Shown here one piece after another: positions 7,883 to 17,736 of a stretch of 64,000 bases of DNA. The stretch is from positions 1 to 64,000 of the forward strand of contig JAJFGN010000028.1 in NCBI GenBank assembly GCA_021776115.1, written 5' to 3'. The notes below the pieces were generated by a model. The model made no database searches, was not told where the DNA came from, and saw nothing but the letters and a program-made list of their open reading frames with translations. A program made the position numbers and the translations under genes. Source of the stretch: Kiloniellaceae bacterium. GTDB taxonomy: Bacteria; Pseudomonadota; Alphaproteobacteria; Kiloniellales; J153. Numbering within the stretch: the stretch's first letter is position 1; each line of letters opens with the position of its first letter.

Positions 7883-9607
7883 TTAGCCCTCGAGCGAGGC
7901 GTAGCCGATTATCCGCGCGAAGGCCTTTTGCGCCGGGTCGCGCTTCGGGCCTATGGGCGCGCGCCCCGCGAAGCGGGAGGCCAGGTAGCGCCGCGCGATT
8001 ACGGTTTTGCGCGCATCGCCCTCGGCAAGATCGGCGGCGGCTTCTTCCAGCAGCAGCGCCGCGCAAAGGGCGTCGGCCATGAGGTCCATGAGACGCCGGG
8101 CGTGGCGCGGTCCTTCGTGTTCGTGCCCGTTCAGATAGGTGAGCGCCTCGGCGCAAGCACCTCGGGCCGCGCGCAAGGTGGCGGCCTCGTCCGCCAAGGT
8201 GCTGGGCAAGGACTCCTCGACACCTTGCAGGTGCGCCAGGAACGCAGCGCCGCCCGTGCCCCCACCTGAACCGAGGGCGGCGCGCAAGAGTTCCAGGGCC
8301 TGAATGTTCGACGGCCCCTCCCAAACGCTCAAGACCATGACGTCGCGGTACAGGCGCGCGGTCGGCCAATCCTCGGTGTAACCGTTGCCGCCGACCAGTT
8401 CGAGTGCCTGGCGCGCGGCCTGGATAGCGGCCTCGGCGGTACGGCATTTCGCCAAGGCCGTGACCGTGCGCAACCACGGTTGTTGACGCGCGTCGGCCGA
8501 GGCCGCATCGAAAGCGAACGCGGCTTCGAAGGCAAGCGCGGCGCCGGCTTCCTGCTCCATCGCAAGATCGAGCAAGGTATCGCGCACCATGGGATAGCGC
8601 GCTATCGAGGATCCGAAGGCCCGCCGGTGTGTGGCCCAGCAAACCGCTTCCAGAAACGCGCGGCGATGCGCGCCGCAGGCCGCCATGGCGTTGTGGATAC
8701 GGCTATAGGCGAGCGCTTCCATCATGACCTTCAGGCCCTGCGGCGGCCCGGCGACCTCAAGCGCCCAGGCGCCGTCCAACTCGACCTCGCCGGTCGCCAG
8801 CGCGCGGGTGCCCAGCTTGTCCTTCAGGCGGCGCACCCAAAGATTGTTCGCCGTGCCGTCCGCCAGGGTGTCGGGCACCAGATAACACCCCAGCCCCTTG
8901 CCGCTCGGTGGCGCGCCGCGCGGCCGCGCGGTCGCGAGCGCCAGACCGGCCCCGGCGTTGCTGGTAAACCACTTGAGACCCGTCAGCCGCCAAACAGCGC
9001 CATCGGGCCGGGCGCGCGTGGTCGTGGCGCCGACATCGGACCCGCCATGCAACTCAGTCGCCCAGGTGCCGCCGGTCTTGGTCAAGCCATCCATGCGCAC
9101 GAGTTCCGGCAAATAGCCGCGGCGCAGCTTCGCCGGCGCCAGGCGCGAGAGGACATAGGCCAAGGCCCCGGTCATGGTCACCGGGCAATGGATCGATATA
9201 TCGCTGTGCGACAGAAGACCGCCCATAACGAAGGAGAGGGTGTGCGGCGCGGGGGCCTTCTCGGCGAAGGCCAGGCCGATAACGCCGCGCCGGTAGGCTT
9301 CCTGATGGCACGCTTGATAGGCGGGATTCAGGATGACATTGCCCAAACGCCCATCGCGCGGCCCGAAGGTTTCCAGGCGCGGCGTCGCGTATCGGTCGCT
9401 ATAGGCCGCCTGCTCGTCGAGCGGACCGCCGGCCCAGGCCCCGAAGTCGGACAGCCGCTTAGCGTGACGCTTCAAGAGTCCCGGCGCGCGCCGGCGCAGC
9501 AAACGAACCGAATTCCGGTCCGACTCGAAGAAGTTCAGTCCCCGGGTTTCGCCCGGATAGGCAAAGGGGGCGTCGAGATCAAGTGCGCTTGACATGGCGA
9601 GCGGCAT
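7883..9607 (-). CDS. AidB-like acyl-CoA dehydrogenase
   Basis: A flavoprotein of the acyl-CoA dehydrogenase superfamily. The 574 residues exceed the usual 380-400, which together with the N-terminal extension and the sequence TELHGGSDVG (cf. TEKQGGSDV in AidB) places it in the AidB/adaptive-alkylation group. The C-terminal GGNGYTEDWP and WEGPSNIQALE motifs are typical of the family. AidB binds DNA and FAD in E. coli; whether this protein protects DNA or oxidises a branched acyl-CoA cannot be decided. An alternative ATG lies at 9595; neither start has a strong ribosome site. Confidence 0.85.
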   Translation of the reverse strand: MPLAMSSALDLDAPFAYPGETRGLNFFESDRNSVRLLRRRAPGLLKRHAKRLSDFGAWAGGPLDEQAAYSDRYATPRLETFGPRDGRLGNVILNPAYQACHQEAYRRGVIGLAFAEKAPAPHTLSFVMGGLLSHSDISIHCPVTMTGALAYVLSRLAPAKLRRGYLPELVRMDGLTKTGGTWATELHGGSDVGATTTRARPDGAVWRLTGLKWFTSNAGAGLALATARPRGAPPSGKGLGCYLVPDTLADGTANNLWVRRLKDKLGTRALATGEVELDGAWALEVAGPPQGLKVMMEALAYSRIHNAMAACGAHRRAFLEAVCWATHRRAFGSSIARYPMVRDTLLDLAMEQEAGAALAFEAAFAFDAASADARQQPWLRTVTALAKCRTAEAAIQAARQALELVGGNGYTEDWPTARLYRDVMVLSVWEGPSNIQALELLRAALGSGGGTGGAAFLAHLQGVEESLPSTLADEAATLRAARGACAEALTYLNGHEHEGPRHARRLMDLMADALCAALLLEEAAADLAEGDARKTVIARRYLASRFAGRAPIGPKRDPAQKAFARIIGYASLEG

Positions 9608-9770
9608 TTCTCGTTATCGGTCTCGGCCAGATGCCAGATACAGCGTACACGAACTTTCCGGCAATATTCAGGGGTCAAATATTTTGATTCACGAACCATC
9701 TAAAGCTGCTGTTAATGGAGAAAATACTACCATAGCGTGAATTTCTTCATTTCCGGCCGGATCGACCGAC

Positions 9771-10559
9771 ATGCAAGACGCCGCCGCCTACCTGGACGAT
9801 GGGATCTTCGCGCAGTTAAGACAGGATTTCCTGACCGATACGCGCGAGCGCTTGGACGAAATGGAGTCCGCCGCCAGCGACGACAAATCTACGGGCGGTA
9901 ACGCCCTACTGACCATTCGGCGCGAGGGGCATAACATTAAGGGCCTGGCCGCATCGCTTGGATTCTCCTCGATCACCATCATTGCCCACCGGCTGGAAGA
10001 CTTTGTCGCGGAGCTGACAGACCTGACGGACTCACATGTTTCCGACGTTCTGGTCTATATCGACTGCATACGGGGTATTGTCGAGGACGGGAATGACCCT
10101 GGCGACAGCAAGACGGCCGAGATCTTGCGCACCCTGCCCGCGCACACCGGCGGTTCGATGACGGGTGGCGACTTCGAGGTCAAGGAGGCGCGGCGAGTCG
10201 AGGTTCTGCTGGTTGCACCGGGGCGCGCCGTCCGCCGCATGATCACCGGCGAGTTACGCGCCCTCGGATTTCGCGTCAGTACGACGCTGTCGCCATGGCA
10301 AGCCTTGGAAATGGCGGCGCGGACCCAACCCGATTTAGTTATTACCTCAGCGGTCATGGACCAACTGACCGGCATAGACCTCGTGCGGGCAATGCGTGCC
10401 ATCGCCCCAACCAAGGACCTGCCGCTGGCCCTCTTGACCAGCCTGGAAGCCGATCATCCGGACATGAAACGCCTGCCGGACGATGTCGCGATCATCCATT
10501 TGAACCGGACGGTCACCGACGAGTTGGGCGACCTGGTGACACGTTTCGATTTCGGATAG
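9771..10559 (+). CDS. HPt domain fused to a degenerate receiver
   Basis: A 262-residue signalling protein. Residues about 10-110 form a histidine-phosphotransfer domain with the candidate phospho-histidine His54 in EGHNIKGLAASLGF. Residues about 143-262 have the length and hydrophobic pattern of a CheY receiver, but the conserved residues are gone: the acidic pair is VAP (148-150), the phospho-aspartate position is Ser193 in ITSAVMD, and the lysine position reads LNR (Asn245). The receiver therefore cannot be phosphorylated in the usual way. No kinase gene is adjacent; the nearest is at 13884. Confidence 0.8.
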   Translation: MQDAAAYLDDGIFAQLRQDFLTDTRERLDEMESAASDDKSTGGNALLTIRREGHNIKGLAASLGFSSITIIAHRLEDFVAELTDLTDSHVSDVLVYIDCIRGIVEDGNDPGDSKTAEILRTLPAHTGGSMTGGDFEVKEARRVEVLLVAPGRAVRRMITGELRALGFRVSTTLSPWQALEMAARTQPDLVITSAVMDQLTGIDLVRAMRAIAPTKDLPLALLTSLEADHPDMKRLPDDVAIIHLNRTVTDELGDLVTRFDFG

Positions 10560-10701
10560 ACGCGACTCGCGAGACTCGACCGCTGTGCTGGACGACTCGC
10601 GGGAAAATCGGTCTAATCGCGGTCCCGTATGAAATTTTTGTGACGCCCGTGCGGGCAGCGCCCTGGCGGCCCCATAACTCACCGCGTCATGGAGTCCGGC
10701 C

Positions 10702-11556
10702 ATGGCCTTGGACCTGGGTGTCCTTTTGCTTGTTCTGCTCGCGGCCGCCTTGCACGCGAGCTGGAACGCAATCGTCAAAGCAGGCGGCGACCGCCTGGTC
10801 ATGACCACCCTGGTCATGATCGGGCCGGCGCCGGTGTGCCTGGTCGCGCTGTTCTTCCTGCCCGCGCTCCAACCCGGGGCTTGGCCCTTTCTGATTGCCT
10901 CCGCGCTCATCCACTACCTGTACTATGCGCTTCTCATCGGCGCCTATAAGCACGGCGACCTCAGTCAGGTTTATCCGATTTCCCGCGGCGCCGCACCGGC
11001 CCTGGTCGCGGTCGCCGCCTGGGTCTTCGCCGGCGAGGCCTTGAGCGCGCGCGAAATGCTCGGTGTGCTCATCGTCTCCGCCGGAATCATGAGTCTCGCG
11101 TGGCGCCGTAACGGGACCAGACTGCCCGCGGAAAGCAAGGCTGTCGCTCTGGCCCTGACCAACGGTGTCGCCATTTCCGCTTATCTCATCGCCGACGGCA
11201 TGGGCGTGCGCCAGGCCGGCAACGCTTTCACATATATTAGTTGGCTGTTCGTGCTCGAAGCCCTGCCGCTTTTCGCCCTCACGCTATGGTTGCGGCGCGG
11301 GCGGGTTATGGAGTCATTTTCCCCGAACTGGAAGCCCGGCGTTCTGGGCGGCACGATCGCGGCGGTTTCCTACGGCATCGCGCTCTGGGCCATGAGCCAG
11401 GGCCCCATGGCTCATATCGTCGCCTTGCGTGAGACCAGTGTCTTGTTCGGCGCCGCCTTGGGCGCGCTGGTGCTCAAGGAATCCTTTGGCAAGCAGCGCA
11501 TCGTGGCCGCCGCGGTCGTGGCCGGCGGGGCGGTTCTGCTGAACCTGGGTTCTTGA
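10702..11556 (+). CDS. EamA-family drug/metabolite transporter
   Basis: 284 residues with about ten hydrophobic spans in two similar halves, the DMT/EamA arrangement. Typical signatures are HASWNAIVKAGGDR near the start, QVYPISRGAAPALVA after the third span and ETSVLFGAALG in the second half. The direction (efflux of an amino acid or metabolite) is inferred from the family only. It stands alone on the plus strand and converges on the Nudix gene with 8 bp between stops. Confidence 0.88.
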   Translation: MALDLGVLLLVLLAAALHASWNAIVKAGGDRLVMTTLVMIGPAPVCLVALFFLPALQPGAWPFLIASALIHYLYYALLIGAYKHGDLSQVYPISRGAAPALVAVAAWVFAGEALSAREMLGVLIVSAGIMSLAWRRNGTRLPAESKAVALALTNGVAISAYLIADGMGVRQAGNAFTYISWLFVLEALPLFALTLWLRRGRVMESFSPNWKPGVLGGTIAAVSYGIALWAMSQGPMAHIVALRETSVLFGAALGALVLKESFGKQRIVAAAVVAGGAVLLNLGS

Positions 11557-11564
11557 TCGCGGCG

Positions 11565-12137
11565 CTACAGCCCCTGGACGTCGCCGGTTTCACCCTCCGG
11601 GTTACCGCGCGGCGCGAAGATCGCTTCATCGCGAAGGTCGCGGAAATCGCGCAGGGCCCAGTGGACGGACGGAAAAGCAATATCGTCCCAGGGAATCTCG
11701 TCCCAGAGGAACAGACCTGTCTCCTGCGTCTCCGGCCCCGGCGCGACCTCGGGCGTGTCCAAGCGGGCCCGATAGATCAATTGGACCTGGCTGAGCCTGG
11801 GAATGGAGTAGACGGCCAAGAGCTGATCCAGGGTGAGGCGGGCGCGGGCTTCCTCCCAAGCTTCGCGAAGGGCCCCTTCCGCGGCACTTTCCCCCAGTTC
11901 CAGATATCCCGCCGGTAAGGTCCAAAAACCCTTCCGCGGATCGATGGAGCGCCGGCACAGAAGAATCCGATCCTCCCAGGCTGCAACAGACCCGACCACG
12001 ACCTTGGGATTTTCGTACTGGACGAAACCGCAATCGCCGCACACGAGCCGGGGCCGGTCGTCGCCTTCGGGAATTTCGCGAAGGAAACGTGTTTTCGCCT
12101 CGGGGCGCGTTTCCTCCTCGGGGCCGGGCACAGACAT
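11565..12137 (-). CDS. Nudix hydrolase with N-terminal zinc-ribbon remnant
   Basis: Hydrolyses a nucleoside diphosphate linked to another group; the substrate is probably ADP-ribose or NADH-like, from family resemblance. The 190 residues contain CGDCG (Cys33/Cys36), half of a zinc ribbon, followed by NPKVVVG and a Nudix box starting at GYLELGE (about residues 77-99) with REAWEEA. I start at the ATG at 12137 (MSVPGPEEE), because the 17 residues upstream in frame do not resemble the family. Confidence 0.85.
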   Translation of the reverse strand: MSVPGPEEETRPEAKTRFLREIPEGDDRPRLVCGDCGFVQYENPKVVVGSVAAWEDRILLCRRSIDPRKGFWTLPAGYLELGESAAEGALREAWEEARARLTLDQLLAVYSIPRLSQVQLIYRARLDTPEVAPGPETQETGLFLWDEIPWDDIAFPSVHWALRDFRDLRDEAIFAPRGNPEGETGDVQGL

Positions 12138-12196
12138 GAAGGTAATTTGGCGCAAGGACGCGCACCCGGCAAGGCACGGCCGGGGCACCCGCCGAA

Positions 12197-12493
12197 TCAG
12201 GCGCTCAGGTCGATAAGGCTGCCGCGCGGCGGTAAGCGCCCTTGATCCGACAGAACCTGGACCGCTTGCGCCAAATTTTCCGCCCGGGATAAGCTGGCAG
12301 CTAGAGCCTGAGGTGCCGCCCGGGAGACCTGAGGCGCAGCCGTGGGGGCCTTATGCGTCGGGTCACGGCCCAGAACCGGGGCCTTGGCGTTTGCCTTGGC
12401 CTGAAGCTCGGGATTGATCTGCTGGTTGCTGCCGGCCTGGGGCTGATTTAGGAAACCAAGCCCGGCAAGGAAGGAATTTCCTGGGATTTGCAT
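12197..12493 (-). CDS. small hypothetical protein, 98 aa
   Basis: A proline-, alanine- and glutamine-rich polypeptide with no signal peptide and no membrane span. It opens MQIPGNSFLAGLGFL and ends with a more ordered segment, SRAENLAQAVQVLSDQGR. The ATG at 12493 is preferred to a TTG three codons upstream; neither has a clear ribosome site. It lies between the Nudix gene and a DUF2336 gene on the other strand. I do not recognise the family. Its amphipathic C-terminal helix hints at a protein-interaction role only. Confidence 0.5.
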   Translation of the reverse strand: MQIPGNSFLAGLGFLNQPQAGSNQQINPELQAKANAKAPVLGRDPTHKAPTAAPQVSRAAPQALAASLSRAENLAQAVQVLSDQGRLPPRGSLIDLSA

Positions 12494-12722
12494 AGCCGGC
12501 AATTTGGCATGGCGCGGACTAAGAGCAAGTTAAGACAAATGGTTTCCGATCGTGGTATGACCCTAATTGCCGGTTAACGCCTTGAAACAAGGCTGCTTTA
12601 GATGCCCTCGGCGGGCAAACTTTGTTAACCAATCCCAACTAACATGAACGTCCGATGAATCCAGTATTCCGTCTTGCGGAAATCCTTGAGCGCCATGACC
12701 GAGCGGCACAAGAAAGCCCACC

Positions 12723-13874
12723 ATGACCGGCCAGAACGATGATTTGACCGGCTTGTTGAAGTTAGCCCTCGATAAATCGGTCGAGGGCCGCCGCAACCTG
12801 ACCGCCACCTTAGGGGACCTGTTCTCGGACCGCACCAGCGTGCTGAGCGAGCGCGAACGCGCGCTGATGAGCGACATTCTGCACAAGCTTATCCGCGATT
12901 GCGAAATGGCGGTGCGGCGCGACCTGGCGGAACGTTTGTCCAAGGCCGAAAACCCGCCGCACGATCTGATCGTCGCGCTTGCCAACGATCAAATCGAGGT
13001 CGCGCAACCGATCTTGATGAATAGCGACGTCCTGCGCGACATGGAACTGGTCCAGATTGTCCGCCGGCGCACCCACGAGCATCAGCTCGCGATTACCATG
13101 CGCCGGGCGCTGAGCGAGCCGGTCTCCGACGCTCTCGTCGAGACCGGCGACGTCAATGTGATCAAGGCCCTGTTAGAGAACCAAGATGCCCGCATCTCGG
13201 AAGCGACCATGACCTACCTGGCCGAAGAGTCACAGCGTGTCGACACTTATCAGGAACCCCTGATCAAGCGTCATGACCTGAATCCCGAGCTAGCCAGGCG
13301 CATGTACCTGTGGGTGTCCGCCGCCTTGCGCCAACACATCACACAAAATTTCGAGGTCGACCCGACCGAGCTTGACGACAGTCTGGAAAAACTGGCCAGC
13401 ACCATGGCTGGGGACCCGGCCCAGCATGAAACTGACCGGGAAGCCAAGCGGCCGGCCGCAATTCTAGCGCAACACCTGGGCGACGCCGACGGGATCAGCT
13501 GGCACCTCTTGATACAAGTACTGCGCCAGGGTGAGATTCCTTTGTTCGAAGCCTTGTTCGGCAAACTGAGCGGCCTTACCCCGGAGCGCGTCGTCAAGGT
13601 GCTTTACGAGTCCGGCGGGGAAAGCCTGGCGATCGCGTGCCGGGCCCTGGACATGCCGAAAACTACTTTCGCGACAACCTATCTGCTGAGCCGGCGCAGC
13701 GAGTCCGGGCGGCGAGTCGCCGATCCCCGCGCCCTCGCGCACGTGCTTGGCTTGTTCGACAAGATCAACCCTAAAAGTGCGCAAGATGTCTTGAAAAGCT
13801 GGCGCCGGGACGAGGATTACCAGGACGCGATCGAGCAAGTCGCAAATACTTCGCCGACGGGGCCTGGTGCCTAA
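12723..13874 (+). CDS. DUF2336 domain protein
   Basis: A 383-residue cytoplasmic protein built of helical repeats. The first two thirds (segments such as LSERERALMSDILHKLI and RRDLAERLS) match the DUF2336 family, which is largely restricted to alphaproteobacteria and resembles HEAT repeats. The C-terminal third continues with similar helices. The family's biochemical role is not established. It ends 9 bp before the histidine kinase gene, so the two are almost certainly one transcript and may share a signalling pathway. Confidence 0.8.
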   Translation: MTGQNDDLTGLLKLALDKSVEGRRNLTATLGDLFSDRTSVLSERERALMSDILHKLIRDCEMAVRRDLAERLSKAENPPHDLIVALANDQIEVAQPILMNSDVLRDMELVQIVRRRTHEHQLAITMRRALSEPVSDALVETGDVNVIKALLENQDARISEATMTYLAEESQRVDTYQEPLIKRHDLNPELARRMYLWVSAALRQHITQNFEVDPTELDDSLEKLASTMAGDPAQHETDREAKRPAAILAQHLGDADGISWHLLIQVLRQGEIPLFEALFGKLSGLTPERVVKVLYESGGESLAIACRALDMPKTTFATTYLLSRRSESGRRVADPRALAHVLGLFDKINPKSAQDVLKSWRRDEDYQDAIEQVANTSPTGPGA

Positions 13875-13883
13875 GGGCAAGAT

Positions 13884-15347
13884 ATGAACGCAAGAATCGA
13901 TAGGACCGCCGAGTGGTCGCCCGAAACCGATAATCCACCGGCCCTCCTCGACGTCTTTCAGCGCCAGTTGCTAGATTATGCGCCGCCCACTTGCGTGGCC
14001 GACCGCCAGGGGAATCTCGTTTATAGCAACGCGGCCTACCAGCTCATCGCGGACTATATAACGTCTGCCGACCGTGCGCGTCGGGACGGCGAAGAAATCG
14101 CGCTCGTGATCGGCGAGCGTATCGAACGCTTTACCTTGCGAAGCCAAAGTATCGAAGGGTCCGATGGCCTGCCGGCCTTGATCGCGACGATCCTCGAGCC
14201 GCAGCACGACCATGAGTGGACCGGCACCGCCTTGGACAGCGCGCTCGAACGCTTGGAAGACATAACCCGCCTGGTTACCGATTGGATCTGGGAGACGAAC
14301 CGGAACCTGGTGCTGACGTACGTGTCGCCCCGGGTCAACGATACGACGGGATATCATCAGATCGAGTTAACTGGACGCGCGCTGACGGACTTGCCCACGG
14401 AGCCGAACCAGACCTTGCTGGCCTTGCTAGAGCCGGAAAACAGAAAGCCGTTTCGCGACATCGAAGTCCAGATCGCGGGGCGCGACGGTCGAATACGGGA
14501 CGTTCAACTCAGCGGCCTGCCGATCTTTTGCCACAAGAGTGGCGATTTCCTGGGGTATCGCGGCACCGCCCACGACATCACCGAGATACGCTGGCGCGAA
14601 ACGGCGATTCGCAAGGCCAGGGACGATGCGGAGCTGGCCAGCCGTGCGAAGAGCGAGTTCCTAGCCAACATGAGCCATGAACTCCGCACGCCCTTGAACG
14701 CAATCATCGGTTTCTCGGAAATTATGGGCGGCGAGATGCTGGGCCCACTCGGCAGCGAACAGTACAAGGGCTACGTCCACGACATCGCCGACAGCGCCCG
14801 TCATCTGCTGGCCCTAATCAGCGATATCCTGGACGCCGCGAAGATCGAGTCGGGACACATGTCGCTGAGCGAAACCGAGGTCGACCCCAGCGCCTTGATC
14901 GGATCGGCGATTCGCCTGATGACCCCACGCGCTCAACGGGCGGGTTTGACTCTGAAAGCCCATATCGCACCTGGCCTTCCCAACGTCTTGGCCGATGAAA
15001 CCAAGCTGAAGCAAATTCTGATCAACCTCACCGCGAACTCGGTCAAGTTTACCCGCCCCGGCGGCCGGGTTGACCTGCGGGCAAGCACGAGCGAGTCGGG
15101 CGAGCTCGTGATCATGGTCTGCGATACCGGCATCGGTATCGCATCGGACGATATTTCCCGCGCCCTGACGCCATTCGGGCAGGTTGAGTCGCACTTGAAC
15201 CGCTCCTACGAGGGCACCGGCCTCGGCCTGCCCCTGGCCAAGTCGATGACCGAGATGCACGGCGGCACCTTCGAGTTGGTCAGTCAATTGGACGTGGGAA
15301 CCACGGTCACGCTGCGCCTGCCGGAAAGCCGCGTCCTGCGCGCATAG
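13884..15347 (+). CDS. cytoplasmic PAS-domain sensor histidine kinase
   Basis: 487 residues without membrane spans. A first PAS-like region covers about 25-110 and a second about 130-230, ending in FLGYRGTAHDITE. A HisKA domain follows with phospho-acceptor His265 in NMSHELRTPLNAIIGFSEIM, then a HATPase with the N box around Asn385, DTGIGI (G1) and GTGLGLPLAK (G2). All catalytic motifs are intact, unlike the dead receiver in the protein at 9771. No response regulator is adjacent. The sensed signal is unknown; a soluble PAS sensor suggests redox, light or a metabolite. Confidence 0.92.
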   Translation: MNARIDRTAEWSPETDNPPALLDVFQRQLLDYAPPTCVADRQGNLVYSNAAYQLIADYITSADRARRDGEEIALVIGERIERFTLRSQSIEGSDGLPALIATILEPQHDHEWTGTALDSALERLEDITRLVTDWIWETNRNLVLTYVSPRVNDTTGYHQIELTGRALTDLPTEPNQTLLALLEPENRKPFRDIEVQIAGRDGRIRDVQLSGLPIFCHKSGDFLGYRGTAHDITEIRWRETAIRKARDDAELASRAKSEFLANMSHELRTPLNAIIGFSEIMGGEMLGPLGSEQYKGYVHDIADSARHLLALISDILDAAKIESGHMSLSETEVDPSALIGSAIRLMTPRAQRAGLTLKAHIAPGLPNVLADETKLKQILINLTANSVKFTRPGGRVDLRASTSESGELVIMVCDTGIGIASDDISRALTPFGQVESHLNRSYEGTGLGLPLAKSMTEMHGGTFELVSQLDVGTTVTLRLPESRVLRA

Positions 15348-15416
15348 AACCTGATGTTCCGATAATCGGCCGCTTTTACCTTCCGCGAGGCGGGTGCAGC
15401 CGTTAGCCTTCGGGAC

Positions 15417-16163
15417 GTGGCACAAGGTCCCTCTCCTCCCCAACGAAGCCGCGATTTCGGCGGCACGCGGCAAGCACTTTGGGCCGGCGTACGCCTCGCC
15501 TTCGGTGTGCCGGCCGTCGTTCTGTCCGCCAGCTACCTGGGCTTCGGCGCGCTGGCTCAGCAGGTCGATCTTGAGATTTGGCACGCGCTGTTCTCGGTTG
15601 TGACCGCGTGGGCCTTGCCGGGCCAGGTTGCCTTGGTCGAGCTTTATGCCGATGGCGCCTCGATCCTGGCCATTGCCGTGGCGGTGGCCCTGACCAACGC
15701 CCGCCTGCTGCCCATGGCCATCACCTTGATGACGCTGGTGCGCGCGCCCGGGACCCCGCGTTGGCAGTATTACCTCGCCGCCCATTGGGTCGCGGTCACC
15801 GGCTGGGCCCTGGCAATGCGCGACTGCCCGGCCATGCCGCCCGAGCAGCGCCGGCCGTTCTTCATGGGCATCAGCCTGGTGCTCTGGACAGTCAGCTTGC
15901 TGGGCACGGCGCTGGGATTCGCTCTGGCCGGGAGCGTGCCGAGCTACATTACGCTGGGCCTCGTATTCCTAAATCCCATCTATTTCATGCTTGTGGTCGC
16001 GGGCGACGTGCGCGGTGTCTCGCGTATTCTGGCCGCCGTCCTCGGGGCGCTCGCCGGTCCCCTGCTATACCTAGCAACACCCGATTGGAGCTTGCTGCTA
16101 ACCGGTGTGGGCGTGGGCAGCCTGGCGTATCTGGTTGGGCAGGCCCGGGCGGGAAGGACTTGA
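15417..16163 (+). CDS. azlC: AzlC-family branched-chain amino acid exporter subunit
   Basis: The large subunit of an AzlCD-type exporter. The 248 residues have about seven membrane segments and the AzlC pattern FGVPAVVLSASYLGFGALA near the N-terminus, with LTNARLLPMA in the middle. The GTG start at 15417 is the only reasonable start in frame. The AzlD-type partner follows after 7 bp. In Bacillus the pair exports azaleucine and, in other bacteria, branched-chain amino acids; the substrate here is inferred. Confidence 0.85.
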   Translation: MAQGPSPPQRSRDFGGTRQALWAGVRLAFGVPAVVLSASYLGFGALAQQVDLEIWHALFSVVTAWALPGQVALVELYADGASILAIAVAVALTNARLLPMAITLMTLVRAPGTPRWQYYLAAHWVAVTGWALAMRDCPAMPPEQRRPFFMGISLVLWTVSLLGTALGFALAGSVPSYITLGLVFLNPIYFMLVVAGDVRGVSRILAAVLGALAGPLLYLATPDWSLLLTGVGVGSLAYLVGQARAGRT

Positions 16164-16170
16164 AGCCGCG

Positions 16171-16521
16171 ATGACAGAGGTTTCCCTCTGGTGGCCGTTC
16201 GCGGTCATGCTTGCCGGCGCTGCGGTGACTTACGCCTGGCGCGCCTTGGGCGTCGTCCTGTCGGGCCGGATCGCCCCGCAAGGCAAGCTGTTCGAATGGA
16301 TTGCCTGCATCGCCTATGCGCTGCTGTCGGGTTTGATCGCCCGCATGATCCTGTTGCCGGCTGGGCCCCTGGCCGAGGTCCCCTTGGCCGATCGGCTGGG
16401 CGCCGCAATCCTGGGCTTGGCGGTGTTCTTTTTGGCCCGGCGCAACATGCCGCTCGGGGTCGTAAGCGCCGTGGCGGCACTGATGGCGCTATCCTGGGCG
16501 CGCGGCGCCGGCGTGCTATGA
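16171..16521 (+). CDS. azlD: AzlD-family transporter subunit
   Basis: A 116-residue protein with four hydrophobic segments, the usual size and topology of AzlD. It carries the family-typical TYAWRALGVVL segment and FEWIACIAYALLSGLIARM. The ATG at 16171 follows the azlC stop closely, which fits a two-subunit exporter. The gene converges on pgk with only 7 bp between the stops. Confidence 0.82.
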   Translation: MTEVSLWWPFAVMLAGAAVTYAWRALGVVLSGRIAPQGKLFEWIACIAYALLSGLIARMILLPAGPLAEVPLADRLGAAILGLAVFFLARRNMPLGVVSAVAALMALSWARGAGVL

Positions 16522-16528
16522 AGCGGGC

Positions 16529-17734
16529 TTAGCCCGCCGCGTCCTCGAGCGCCTTGACGCCGGGCAGGGTCTTGCCTTCGAGCCATTCCAGGAACGCACC
16601 GCCGGCGGTCGAGACGTAGGAGAAATCCTCCAGCACCCCGGCGTGAGCGAGCGCCGCGACGGTATCGCCGCCCCCCGCCACGCTGCGCAGACGTCCCGCC
16701 TGGGTCAGCTTGGCCGCCTTTTGCGCAAGCCTGTTCGTGCCCGCATCGAAAGGCGGCGTCTCGAAACATCCGAGCGGCCCGTTCCAAACCAGAGTCGCGC
16801 AAGATTCGAGGTGGGTCCCCAGTGTATCGACCGTCGCGGGTCCGAGGTCGAGGATCATCTTGTCCGCTGGCACCTGCTTCACGTTGACCGTCTCGCTCGC
16901 CACCCCGGCTTTGAGTGTTTCAGCCACGACCGCGTCGCTGGGCAGCAGGATGTCGCACTGCTCGGCGCGCGCCCGCTCCAGAATCTCACGCGCCGTATCG
17001 GCCATGTCGTGCTCGCACAACGATTTGCCGACATCGATTCCCAGAGCATGCAAAAAAGTATTCGCCATGCCACCGCCGATCATCACGGCATCGGCCTTCG
17101 CCAGCAGGTTGCCCAGCAGATCGAGCTTGGTCGAGACCTTGGCGCCGCCGACAACGACCGCGACCGGCCGCTCCGGCGTTTCCAGGGCGGCGCTCAGGTT
17201 CTCCAACTCGTCCTGCATGAGACGCCCGGCGGCGGCGGGCAGCAGGCGCGCGATCGCCTCGACCGAGGCATGGGCGCGGTGCGACACCGCGAAAGCGTCG
17301 TTCACATAAAGATCGCCCAGGCCAGCCAGCGCCGCCGCGAAGCCGGTATCGTTGGCCTCCTCCCCGGCATGAAAACGCAGATTCTCCAGCACCGCGATGT
17401 CGCCGTCTTGTAGGCCGCTTACAAGCCTCTCCGCCGCCGGACCTATGCAGTCTTCACCGAAGGCAACGTCGCGTCCGCCCAACAACCGAGACAGCGCCGC
17501 CGCGATGGGCGCGAGCGACAACTCAGCCGAGCGCTGGCCCTTGGGCCGACCGAAGTGGGACAGGATCACGACCCGGGCGCCGCGTTCCGTCAGCTCGCGA
17601 ATGCTGGGCAGGCAGCGTTCGATGCGCGTCGTGTCGCCGACCTGTCCGTCCTTCATGGGCACGTTGAAGTCGACGCGCAACAGCACACGCCGGCCCGAAG
17701 GGTTTAAATCGTCGAGGGTTTTAAAGCGGGCCAC
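16529..17734 (-). CDS. pgk: phosphoglycerate kinase
   Basis: The glycolytic/gluconeogenic enzyme that exchanges phosphate between 1,3-bisphosphoglycerate and ADP. The 401 residues carry the signature [11 protein letters not shown] near the N-terminus, [15 protein letters not shown] in the middle and GGGDTVAAL near the C-terminus. It starts with GTG at 17734, with GGAGAGG 11 bases upstream. It is not beside gap or fba as is usual; instead it sits 2 bp downstream of a fumarylacetoacetase-family gene. Confidence 0.95.
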   Translation of the reverse strand: MARFKTLDDLNPSGRRVLLRVDFNVPMKDGQVGDTTRIERCLPSIRELTERGARVVILSHFGRPKGQRSAELSLAPIAAALSRLLGGRDVAFGEDCIGPAAERLVSGLQDGDIAVLENLRFHAGEEANDTGFAAALAGLGDLYVNDAFAVSHRAHASVEAIARLLPAAAGRLMQDELENLSAALETPERPVAVVVGGAKVSTKLDLLGNLLAKADAVMIGGGMANTFLHALGIDVGKSLCEHDMADTAREILERARAEQCDILLPSDAVVAETLKAGVASETVNVKQVPADKMILDLGPATVDTLGTHLESCATLVWNGPLGCFETPPFDAGTNRLAQKAAKLTQAGRLRSVAGGGDTVAALAHAGVLEDFSYVSTAGGAFLEWLEGKTLPGVKALEDAAG

Positions 17735-17736
17735 GC

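Noticed and set aside
12579-12593. GCCTTG-AAA-CAAGGC stem upstream of the DUF2336 gene as a terminator
   Set aside because: Stem too short and no T-run on either strand; probably chance.
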